A stretch of DNA of 5,354 nt from Chloroflexota bacterium (GCA_023423795.1 JAFAEX010000241.1:1-5354); one strand, 5' to 3'; shown: positions 1 through 5,267, counted from the first letter of the stretch. Notes: a model not told the origin generated them from the sequence alone. Translations and numbers: made by a program.

Positions 1-22
1 GGCGGGGAGTGAACTCCCCGCC
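1..22 (-). terminator. Candidate terminator hairpin after the cupredoxin gene
   Basis: A perfect 9-base inverted repeat (1-9 against 14-22) encloses a four-base loop (TGAA on the plus strand). It lies about 40 bases past the stop codon of the minus-strand cupredoxin gene, where an intrinsic terminator is expected. Any following T-run on the minus strand would fall outside the window, so the terminator call is incomplete. The structure could also be bidirectional and serve a convergent neighbour beyond the left edge. Confidence 0.45.
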
Positions 23-63
23 GCCCTCGGCCGTATCCCGGCAACATGGGCCGCGTGCCTTCG

Positions 64-423
64 CTACGGCGCGGCGACCTCCACCGTTCCGGTCATCGAC
101 GGATGCAAAAGGCAGTGATAGGCGTAGATGCCGGGGGTGTCGAACGTGACGCCAAACGCTCCGCCGGTGGCGAGTACGTCGGACCCAAACGCGTCGCCGT
201 CCGACGTCACGGTGTGGGGCGCCGCATCGAGGTTGAGCCAGGTGACGGGCGCGCCGACCGGCGCCTGCACGGCGTTCGGTTCGTAAGCGAACTCGGCGAT
301 CGTCACCAGCGAACCCACCTGCGCGCCCGCGTCCTGCACCGCGAGACCGACGCCGCGCGCCGCTCCCGCCAGCGCCACGATCGCGACGACCACGACGACC
401 ATGCGCCCGAATGCCCGAATCAT
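64..423 (-). CDS. Secreted cupredoxin (plastocyanin/azurin-like type-1 copper protein)
   Basis: This 119-residue protein is a small exported blue-copper domain, probably a one-electron carrier outside the cytoplasmic membrane. Residues 1-35 look like a signal peptide: Met-Ile-Arg-Ala-Phe-Gly-Arg, a Val/Ala-rich core at about 9-28, then an Ala-Gly-Ala-Gln cleavage region. The rest is one cupredoxin fold. The type-1 copper ligands are readable as His70 (Ala-Pro-His-Thr-Val) and, in the C-terminal loop, Cys104-x2-His107-x2-Met110 within YAYHCLLHPSM, the standard C-x2-H-x2-M arrangement. The protein ends nine residues after Met110, so it is a single domain with no membrane anchor beyond the signal. 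The frame is open upstream to 705, but the 423 start is preferred because it has a strong ribosome site and begins the signal peptide. The upstream neighbour on the same strand is a secreted GSDH-type propeller; a redox partnership is possible but only inferred. Confidence 0.9.
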   Translation of the reverse strand: MIRAFGRMVVVVVAIVALAGAARGVGLAVQDAGAQVGSLVTIAEFAYEPNAVQAPVGAPVTWLNLDAAPHTVTSDGDAFGSDVLATGGAFGVTFDTPGIYAYHCLLHPSMTGTVEVAAP

Positions 424-429
424 GCCAGT

Positions 430-438
430 CTCCTTTCC
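430..438 (-). promoter_or_regulatory. Ribosome binding site deciding the cupredoxin start
   Basis: On the minus strand GGAAAGGAG ends six bases before the ATG at 423. It fixes the start at the signal peptide and argues against the 94-residue N-terminal extension that the open frame would allow. Confidence 0.8.
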
Positions 439-525
439 GCGCGCGGCCGGTTCATCCAGCCGCGTCGCCATGATGACAGGCAGGACCTTCGGCGCCATCC
501 GCCAACCGGCACATTTCAACGGCAG

Positions 526-545
526 GGATCGATCGCCCTCGATCC
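526..545 (-). other. Perfect 7-bp hairpin in the intergenic region
   Basis: GGATCGA (526-532) and TCGATCC (539-545) are exact inverted repeats around a six-base loop. The structure lies about 100 bases upstream of the cupredoxin start, between that gene and the propeller gene. It could be part of the cupredoxin leader or promoter, an operator, or a chance palindrome. A TTGAAA hexamer on the minus strand (514-519) lies just downstream of it in the direction of transcription, but no convincing -10 follows at 16-18 bases. Confidence 0.35.
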
Positions 546-554
546 GGACGCGGG

Positions 555-570
555 CGAATCGGGGGATTCG
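555..570 (-). other. Small 6-bp hairpin in the intergenic region
   Basis: CGAATC (555-560) and GATTCG (565-570) form an exact inverted repeat around a GGGG loop (CCCC on the minus strand). It is the middle of three consecutive inverted repeats between the propeller gene and the cupredoxin gene. A role as an operator half-site or as part of a terminator region is possible. No function can be assigned from sequence alone. Confidence 0.3.
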
Positions 571-583
571 GGCCGGCCGACAT

Positions 584-622
584 GGGAACGCCCCGCGAGG
601 ATTCACTCGCCGGGGCGCTCCC
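584..622 (-). terminator. Strong hairpin, probable terminator of the GSDH-type gene
   Basis: A 16-base left arm (584-599) pairs with a 17-base right arm (606-622) around the six-base loop GATTCA. One base is bulged and one position is a wobble or mismatch. The hairpin begins about 30 bases beyond the stop codon (654-656) of the minus-strand propeller gene, as expected for a terminator. There is no T-run after it on the minus strand (ATGTCGG follows), so it would be a non-canonical terminator or an mRNA 3'-end stabiliser. Confidence 0.5.
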
Positions 623-653
623 AATAATCGATTCCCGAATGGGCCAGACGGAT

Positions 654-1970
654 CTACGAGGCTCGCCTGATGGCGCGGACCTCGCTCCGGTCGTCCGAAT
701 CCCACTGGCTGGTGTAGTACAGCGTATTGCCGGAGCGGTCGAACAACAGCGCCGTAATTTCGAGCCGGTCATCCGGGCCGGGCCAGGCGATCTTCTCGAC
801 CGTGTACCCCTTCCCCTTGGGCCGGGGCGTCAACGCGAAGATCGTTTCGCAGGTCCAGTCGCCGAACAGGTATTTGCCACGGTAGGCAGGACCCCAGTTG
901 CTGGACCTCGGCACCACCGCTCCGCCGGTGATCGCGTTGCAGTCGCCGGTCTTGTGGTTGTAGGCATAAATCGGGTCGGTGAACCGCTTCTTCGTGCCCT
1001 TGCAGCCGATCTCCTTGCCGGTCGGGCAGCGGCCTTCGCGGTTGGGCCAGCCGTAGTTCGCACCCGCCGCGCCGAGGTTGACTTCCTCCCACGTTTTCTC
1101 GCCGACGTCGTTGATGTAGAAGACCGAGCCTCGCGCATTCGGGTCGAACGTGATGCGGTACGGATTGCGCAGGCCGTAGGCGAAGATCTCCTTGCAGCGC
1201 TTGCCCTTCGGCGCGGTCGCCGTCGCCCGCTTCGCGCAGGCCACGCTGCCCTTGCCGGCGAACGGGTTCTTGCGCGGGGCCGTGCCGTCACGGCGGACGC
1301 GCAGGATCTTGCCGTGCAGGTCGCCGAGATTCTGCGACTTCCGGGTACCGGCCCCGGTATCCGTCCCGCCGTCTCCGACGGAGATGTACAGCATCCCATC
1401 CTTGCCGAAGGCGACGGCGCCGCCGTTGTGGTTCGGGATGCCGACCGGGATGAACGGGATCAGCGGCTTCTCCGACGCCGGATCGACCGTGCCGTCCGGA
1501 TTGACCGTGAAACGGGAGACCCGATTGAAGCACTTCGACGGATCTGGCGGCGGCACCCCGTATGACACATCCGCGCAACCACCTTCATTGCGGGTGTAGT
1601 AGACATACAGGAACCGGTTCGTCGTGGCCGAGAACTTGGGGTCGGCGACCACGCCGACCATGCCCTGTTCCTGGCCGGTCCCGACGTGCGCGCTGTGGTC
1701 GAGGACAACCTCCGGCGCCGCCTGCGGGTCGGCGTTCGGCACGCGGTAGATAATGCCGCCCTTGGTCACGATCAGCAGGTCGTTGCCCATCCAGGCGAGG
1801 TCGGTCGGGTAGTTCGTGATCGACGCTACCAGGCTGTCTTCGAAACCGTCCCGCACCACGGCCCGCTGCTGCGCGGCGGCGGGAACGATGCTCCCGAGCA
1901 GGAGCAGGACCGCCAACCCCGTCATCAGCGCGCGAAGCGCACGACGGCCGTGTGCCCTCTCGATGTCCAT
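654..1970 (-). CDS. Secreted glucose/sorbosone dehydrogenase-family (GSDH) beta-propeller protein
   Basis: This 438-residue exported protein belongs to the six-bladed beta-propeller family that includes soluble PQQ sugar dehydrogenases. Residues 1-34 are a signal peptide: Arg-rich start, Leu-rich core at about 17-30, and Ala-Ala-Ala-Gln-Gln cleavage region. Family hallmarks in order are EQGMVGVVADPKF (101-113), NHNGGAVAFGKDGMLYISVG (180-199), GKILRVRRDG (220-229), AYGLRNPYRITFDP (264-277), EEVNLGAAGANYGWP (295-309) and YRGKYLFGDW (363-372). His181 matches the catalytic His of the Acinetobacter enzyme (His144), and Arg268-Asn269 match Arg228-Asn229. The acidic turn before Glu-Val-Asn fits the calcium region. 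By eye, the classical PQQ ligands Lys377 and Arg408 correspond to Thr373 and Glu404, so cofactor use is uncertain. Eight cysteines (132/147, 245/259, 315/323, 344/374) suggest four disulfides. The start at 1970 has a strong GGAGGG site; the frame runs open further upstream, but without a signal peptide or such a site. Confidence 0.85.
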   Translation of the reverse strand: MDIERAHGRRALRALMTGLAVLLLLGSIVPAAAQQRAVVRDGFEDSLVASITNYPTDLAWMGNDLLIVTKGGIIYRVPNADPQAAPEVVLDHSAHVGTGQEQGMVGVVADPKFSATTNRFLYVYYTRNEGGCADVSYGVPPPDPSKCFNRVSRFTVNPDGTVDPASEKPLIPFIPVGIPNHNGGAVAFGKDGMLYISVGDGGTDTGAGTRKSQNLGDLHGKILRVRRDGTAPRKNPFAGKGSVACAKRATATAPKGKRCKEIFAYGLRNPYRITFDPNARGSVFYINDVGEKTWEEVNLGAAGANYGWPNREGRCPTGKEIGCKGTKKRFTDPIYAYNHKTGDCNAITGGAVVPRSSNWGPAYRGKYLFGDWTCETIFALTPRPKGKGYTVEKIAWPGPDDRLEITALLFDRSGNTLYYTSQWDSDDRSEVRAIRRAS

Positions 1971-1974
1971 GGGT

Positions 1975-1980
1975 CCCTCC
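1975..1980 (-). promoter_or_regulatory. Ribosome binding site deciding the GSDH-type start
   Basis: GGAGGG on the minus strand lies four bases before the ATG at 1970. It selects the start at the signal peptide over the more distant in-frame start at 2129, which would add 53 residues of non-conserved-looking sequence in front of the export signal. Confidence 0.8.
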
Positions 1981-2040
1981 AGGCGGCGCGCGGCGGGCCG
2001 AGTCGGTCCGCCGGTCTGCACGCGCGACCGCCAAGTCCGC

Positions 2041-2160
2041 TCCGTCCATTGACCAAGATAGAGCGTAGTCCAAGCGGATGAACGAATGGTGAGATAGACG
2101 CCGATGGACGGTGAAGATAGCCTCAACATTCAGTAAAAAGAAGTGTCGAAAAGACCCGCC
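2041..2160 (-). promoter_or_regulatory. AT-richer segment, probable promoter region of the GSDH-type gene
   Basis: The gap between the nudC stop and the propeller start contains the most AT-rich stretch of the left half. On the minus strand a T-rich run (TTTTCGACACTTCTTTTTA, about 2134-2152) lies just after nudC and may serve as a weak terminator. The motif AGATAG (plus strand) occurs at 2056-2061, 2092-2097 and 2115-2120; the last two lie in the longer shared context GGTGA(A)GATAG. CCGTCCAT (2042-2049) and ATGGACGG (2104-2111) form a widely spaced inverted repeat. No clean -35/-10 pair with 16-18 base spacing could be chosen. Confidence 0.3.
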
Positions 2161-2179
2161 CCAGTAGCCCTCGCCGCGT

Positions 2180-3061
2180 CTACCAGGAGGCGTCCTCGGG
2201 GATGATCGCGCCGCGGCGGGCCGCCCAGTCGTCGATGAGGCGGCGAGCGATGGACAGTTTCGGCGGGATATTCGGCAGGTCGTCCAAACCGAACCAGCCG
2301 GCTTCCGCCAGTTCGCTCGCGTCGATCTCGATCTCGCCGCTGGCCCAGCACGCGCGGAACCCGACCATCAGGTTGTGCGGGAACGGCCACGGCTGGCTAG
2401 AGAAATACGCGAGGTCCGTCACGCGGATGCCGACCTCTTCCGCCAGTTCGCGGTGGACCGCTTCCTCCAGCGACTCGCCGGCCTCGACGAACCCGGCGAT
2501 GATGCCGAAGCGCCCAGTTGGGAAGGCGTGCCCGCGCGCCAGCAGGATGCGGTCGCCCTTCTCCACCAGTACGATGATGGCCGGCGAAACGCGCGGGTAG
2601 GCCACCAGGCCGCAGTTCGGGCAGCGCCGGGCGCGCTCGCCGGGGACCGGTTCGCTCGGCATGCCGCAGCGCCCGCAGAACTGGTGATCGCGCCGCCAGG
2701 CGACGATCTGGGCGGCACGGCCCGCCACGGCATACAGCGGGTCCGGCAGGCGTCCGAACAACCCGCGCAGGCCCTCGAAACGCCAGCCGGGCGGCGGCTC
2801 GGCATCGGCCGGGAGTTCCAGCGACCAGCAGGCAACGCCGTCCGCGAAACCGAGGAACTGGCGCGGCGGCTCGTCATCGGGCCAGCCCAGTTCCCCGTAA
2901 GCCGCCGCCAGCGGCGGCTCCAGGAGATCGCCGCGCTCGGCCACCAGCAGGTCGCCGTTGCGAAAAGCGAACCACCAGCCGCGCTCGCCCTCGGCCGCCA
3001 GCGGCGGTTCCACGCCCGGCACGAACCGTAGCCGGTCGTCCTGGTGCTCGTCGCCCTCCAC
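2180..3061 (-). CDS. nudC: NAD(+)/NADH pyrophosphatase, NAD-capped RNA hydrolase
   Basis: This 293-residue Nudix hydrolase cleaves NAD(H) to NMN(H) and AMP and, in characterised NudC proteins, removes NAD caps from RNA 5' ends; it acts in the cytoplasm. Residues 1-120 are the variable NudC N-terminal domain. A zinc ribbon follows, with Cys129-x2-Cys132 and Cys147-x2-Cys150 (CGRCG and CPNCG). The catalytic domain carries a complete Nudix box (G-x5-E-x7-R-E-U-x-E-E-x-G-U) from Gly190 to Ile212, with metal ligands Glu205, Glu208 and Glu209. After it comes the NudC signature SQPWPFP at 222-228, followed by His-Asn-Leu-Met, which separates NudC from other Nudix enzymes. The length is close to that of typical actinobacterial or proteobacterial NudC (257-310). 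The start codon is GTG, supported by GGGGAGGG five bases upstream; the next in-frame Met (133) lies inside the zinc ribbon. The gene is divergent from the zinc-finger/antiporter unit and upstream of the propeller gene, with no evident functional link to either. Confidence 0.95.
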   Translation of the reverse strand: MEGDEHQDDRLRFVPGVEPPLAAEGERGWWFAFRNGDLLVAERGDLLEPPLAAAYGELGWPDDEPPRQFLGFADGVACWSLELPADAEPPPGWRFEGLRGLFGRLPDPLYAVAGRAAQIVAWRRDHQFCGRCGMPSEPVPGERARRCPNCGLVAYPRVSPAIIVLVEKGDRILLARGHAFPTGRFGIIAGFVEAGESLEEAVHRELAEEVGIRVTDLAYFSSQPWPFPHNLMVGFRACWASGEIEIDASELAEAGWFGLDDLPNIPPKLSIARRLIDDWAARRGAIIPEDASW

Positions 3062-3066
3062 GCCGT

Positions 3067-3074
3067 CCCTCCCC
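3067..3074 (-). promoter_or_regulatory. Ribosome binding site supporting the nudC GTG start
   Basis: GGGGAGGG on the minus strand lies five bases before GTG at 3061. It supports a GTG start for nudC, which has no usable in-frame ATG near its N-terminus. Confidence 0.75.
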
Positions 3075-3090
3075 TGCCGTCCGTTCGCTT

Positions 3091-3122
3091 CCCGGATGAT
3101 AGGTCGTCAACCCTACTCCGGG
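3091..3122 (-). promoter_or_regulatory. Dyad with possible -10 element upstream of nudC
   Basis: CCCGGA (3091-3096) pairs with TCCGGG (3117-3122). Inside it TAGG (3100-3103) pairs with CCTA (3112-3115) around an eight-base loop, giving a two-part stem. On the minus strand the left part contains TATCAT (3096-3101), a plausible -10 about 35 bases before the nudC start, although no good -35 stands at 17 bases. TTGACG (3105-3110) is also present but too close to TATCAT to pair with it. The dyad could be an operator over the nudC promoter or a leader hairpin. Confidence 0.3.
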
Positions 3123-3207
3123 CACGCCCCACGCGCTGCACAGACATTGTCGAGCGGGGAGCCGGGCGATTGGTTGCACCGGCCGTACGAGGAGGCGGGA
3201 ATTGCCC

Positions 3208-3265
3208 CGTCCGAACCAGGGCGCGAAGGACGGTGTGATCAGGCACACTACCGGAGCGTCCGAAC
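3208..3265 (+). promoter_or_regulatory. Direct repeat and dyad upstream of the zinc-finger/antiporter unit
   Basis: CGTCCGAAC occurs exactly at 3208-3216 and again at 3257-3265, 49 bases apart. Between them GTGTG (3233-3237) and CACAC (3244-3248) form a dyad with a six-base spacer. All lie 31-88 bases before the ATG at 3296, where promoter or operator sites for the plus-strand unit are expected. The dyad is two bases too short to be a CRP-type TGTGA-N6-TCACA site. No convincing sigma-70 hexamer pair was found, so the start of transcription is not located. Confidence 0.3.
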
Positions 3266-3295
3266 GGGAGCGAAGCCAATACGAGAGGATGGGCC

Positions 3296-3565
3296 ATGAG
3301 CGAGGGATGCACGCACCTCGACCAGATCCGCGACGTGACGCCGAGCGCCAACGGGTGCGAGGACTGCCTCGCCATCGGCGACACGTGGGTCCACCTGCGG
3401 ATTTGCCTGATCTGCGGGCACGTCGGCTGCTGCGATTCGTCGAAGAACAAGCACGCCACGAAGCACTTTCACGCCACCGACCACCCGATCGTCCAGTCGT
3501 TCGAACCGGGCGAGGACTGGCTCTGGTGCTACGTCGATGAAGTCGCGATGCGGCCCGCCCAGTAG
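3296..3565 (+). CDS. Small UBP-type zinc-finger protein
   Basis: This 89-residue protein consists almost wholly of one UBP-type (ubiquitin C-terminal hydrolase-like) zinc finger. In eukaryotic USP5 and HDAC6 this fold binds the free C-terminal tail of ubiquitin; the role of bacterial copies is unknown. Visible ligands are Cys5-x-His7, Cys21-x2-Cys24, Cys37-x2-Cys40-x4-Cys45 (or Cys46), His53-x3-His57-x5-His63 and Cys78. Compared by eye with HDAC6, two zinc sites look complete. The third (Cys5, His7, Cys78) lacks its last Cys, replaced by Asp81 in WCYVDE, which may be normal for bacterial members. Trp77 and Tyr79 match aromatic tail-pocket residues, while the pocket Arg is not evident. The protein is soluble, with no signal peptide. 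AGAGGA lies six bases before the ATG. The stop is only 39 bases from the ABM-NhaA gene, so the two are probably co-transcribed; this suggests an accessory role in antiporter control, which is inference. Confidence 0.85.
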   Translation: MSEGCTHLDQIRDVTPSANGCEDCLAIGDTWVHLRICLICGHVGCCDSSKNKHATKHFHATDHPIVQSFEPGEDWLWCYVDEVAMRPAQ

Positions 3566-3591
3566 TCGTCCACACGTCCGGAGTCGGCCGC

Positions 3592-3596
3592 GGAGG
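3592..3596 (+). promoter_or_regulatory. Ribosome binding site deciding the full-length ABM-NhaA start
   Basis: GGAGG lies eight bases before the ATG at 3605. This places translation initiation in front of the ABM domain, so the domain is made as part of the antiporter. No comparable site followed by ATG was seen between the ABM and NhaA parts. Confidence 0.75.
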
Positions 3597-3604
3597 CGCA
3601 ACGC

Positions 3605-5257
3605 ATGGCCGAGGAACACGAACCGGCAACGCAGCCCACGGACGACCCGGCGGTCACGCTGAGCGTGACCCACCGGGTCATGCCCGGACGCCGGGAAGAG
3701 TTCGAAGCGTACCTGCGCGGGATCGTCGGCGCGGCGGCGCGGTTTCCGGGATTCGTGAGTACGCAGGTCGTCCGCCCTACGGGGGACTCCCGAGAATACC
3801 GGGTCATCGTCCGGTTCGATCGGTCGAGCAACCTCGAAACATGGAAGCAGTCCGACGAACGGGCCGCGTGGCAGGCGATTGGCGACGACCTCGTCGAGTC
3901 CGCGCCGCTGGTTCGCAACATCACCGGCACCTCGCAGGAGCGGACCCTCGCGCTGGCGTTGAGCCCGCTGGAGCGCTACGTCGCCACCAGCGTCTCCGGC
4001 ATCGGCCTCCTGCTGCTGGGAACGGTCATCGCGCTCGTCCTCGCCAACTCGCCGCTGTCGGAGTCGTACGAGCGGTTCTGGGAAACACCGCTCACGATCG
4101 GCGTGGCCGGCTGGAGCATTTCCGAATCGTTGCGCCACTGGGTCAACGACGCCTTGATGGCGCTGTTCTTCTTCGTCGTCGGCCTCGAGATCAAGCGCGA
4201 GGTGCTGGTCGGGGAGTTGCGCTACCCCCGGCAGGCCGCGCTGCCCATCGCGGCCGCGGTCGGCGGCGCCGTCGTGCCGGCGCTGGTCTACGCGCTGTTC
4301 AACGCCGGCGGTCCCGGCGCCCACGGCTGGGGCGCGGCGATCGGCACCGACACCGCCTTCTCGCTCGGCATCGTCACCCTGCTCGGGAGCCGGGTGCGGC
4401 CCTTGCTGCTGGTGTTCCTGACCGCATTCGCCATCGTCGATGACATCGTCGCGGTGGCGGTCATCGCGGTCTTCTACACCGACCAAATCTCCTGGCTGGC
4501 GGCGGGGATCGCGGTCGTGCTGCTGGCGCTGCTCGTCGTCGCCAACGTCGCCGGGTTCCACCGCTGGCCGCTCTACGCATTCCTCGGCATCGCCGTCTGG
4601 CTGGCGGTGTTCGAATCCGGCGTCCACGGCACGCTCGCCGGAGTGCTGGTGGCGATGGTGGTCCCGGCCCGTTCGTGGATCAACCCCAGCGAGTTCCTCG
4701 TCCGCGCGAAAGAGGCCATCGCCGACTTCGAGCGGGCTTGCTACGCCACCCCGAGCATGCTCAGCAACGAACCGCAGCAGCAGGCGACGCAAACGCTGGA
4801 GCAATTGTGCGAGGACGTCGAGACCCCGATGACCCATTTCCAGCACAAGGTCAGCGCGTGGGTCGCCTACGGCATCGTGCCCATCTTCGCGCTGGCCAAC
4901 GCCGGCATCCCGGTCGTCCGCGGCTTCTCCGATGCCGTCTCCAGCCCGGTGACGTGGGGCGTCGTCGCCGGCCTGGTGATCGGCAAGCCGGTGGGGATCA
5001 CGCTGTTCTCGTGGCTCGCCGTGCGCTCCGGGATCGCCACGAAATCGCCGGCCATCGCGTGGTCGCACATCGCTTCGATCGCGGTGCTGGGCGGGATCGG
5101 GTTCACCATGTCGCTGTTCGTCACCGAACTGGCGTTCGAGCGCGGCGCCCTCGCCAACGACGCGCGGATCGGCATCCTCGCGGCCTCGCTCGTCGCGGGT
5201 GCGGCCGGGTACCTGGTGCTCCAGCGAACGCTGCCACCGCCACGGGACGACGGATAG
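3605..5257 (+). CDS. nhaA: ABM domain-NhaA fusion, Na+/H+ antiporter
   Basis: This 550-residue inner-membrane protein exchanges external H+ for internal Na+ (or Li+) through a C-terminal NhaA module. Residues about 15-105 form an ABM-like ferredoxin-fold domain, including HRVMPGRREEFEAYLRGI, FPGFVSTQVVRP, EYRVIVRF and ETWKQSDERAAW. After a short linker, NhaA runs from about 119 (SPLERYV) to 540 with 11-12 hydrophobic segments. Residues matching E. coli NhaA are Asp279-Asp280 (Asp163/164, ion site, FLTAFAIVDD), Asp249 (Asp133, GTDTAF), Lys461 (Lys300, IGKPVGI), Glu195/Arg198/Glu199 (Glu78/Arg81/Glu82, pH sensing, VVGLEIKRE) and His341 (His225, SGVHGTLAG). All key residues are present, so transport should be active. 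A hydrophilic stretch at about 356-415 lengthens the VIII-IX loop relative to E. coli, as in many longer NhaA proteins. The ABM domain would be cytoplasmic, because the NhaA N-terminus is inside. E. coli NhaA is 388 residues, so the excess is mostly the ABM domain. The gene follows the UBP zinc-finger gene in a likely operon. Confidence 0.93.
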   Translation: MAEEHEPATQPTDDPAVTLSVTHRVMPGRREEFEAYLRGIVGAAARFPGFVSTQVVRPTGDSREYRVIVRFDRSSNLETWKQSDERAAWQAIGDDLVESAPLVRNITGTSQERTLALALSPLERYVATSVSGIGLLLLGTVIALVLANSPLSESYERFWETPLTIGVAGWSISESLRHWVNDALMALFFFVVGLEIKREVLVGELRYPRQAALPIAAAVGGAVVPALVYALFNAGGPGAHGWGAAIGTDTAFSLGIVTLLGSRVRPLLLVFLTAFAIVDDIVAVAVIAVFYTDQISWLAAGIAVVLLALLVVANVAGFHRWPLYAFLGIAVWLAVFESGVHGTLAGVLVAMVVPARSWINPSEFLVRAKEAIADFERACYATPSMLSNEPQQQATQTLEQLCEDVETPMTHFQHKVSAWVAYGIVPIFALANAGIPVVRGFSDAVSSPVTWGVVAGLVIGKPVGITLFSWLAVRSGIATKSPAIAWSHIASIAVLGGIGFTMSLFVTELAFERGALANDARIGILAASLVAGAAGYLVLQRTLPPPRDDG

Positions 5258-5267
5258 GCCGCCGTAC

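Noticed and set aside
424..705. An N-terminal extension of the cupredoxin up to 705
   Set aside because: The extension would place 94 Arg/Pro-rich residues before an evident signal peptide, and it runs through the hairpins; the 423 start has a strong ribosome site.
582..1565. A 327-residue plus-strand open frame opposite the propeller gene
   Set aside because: It is a mirror frame of a recognised secreted protein, with an Arg/Ala/Val-rich composition and no domain.
1971..2129. An N-terminal extension of the GSDH-type protein to 2129
   Set aside because: It would bury the signal peptide at residue 54 and ignores the GGAGGG site directly before 1970.
3233..3248. A CRP/FNR-type binding site
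   Set aside because: TGTG and CACA are separated by six bases, not the eight of the CRP consensus, and the inner A/T positions do not match.
2419..3459. A 346-residue minus-strand frame overlapping nudC and the intergenic region
   Set aside because: It is out of frame with nudC, low in complexity, and opposite the zinc-finger gene; no domain is visible.
3905..3964. A separate translation start for NhaA after the ABM domain
   Set aside because: No ATG with a ribosome site lies in frame between the two parts, and the frame is continuous from the well-supported start at 3605.
4670..4850. The long hydrophilic loop in NhaA (residues about 356-415) as a novel insertion
   Set aside because: Many longer bacterial NhaA proteins carry a similar extended VIII-IX loop, so it is probably ordinary for the subgroup.
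3248..5068. A 606-residue open frame on the minus strand opposite nhaA
   Set aside because: It is antisense to the clearly conserved NhaA gene, its product is Arg/Asp/Gly/His-rich with no recognisable domain, and it arises from codon bias at high GC.
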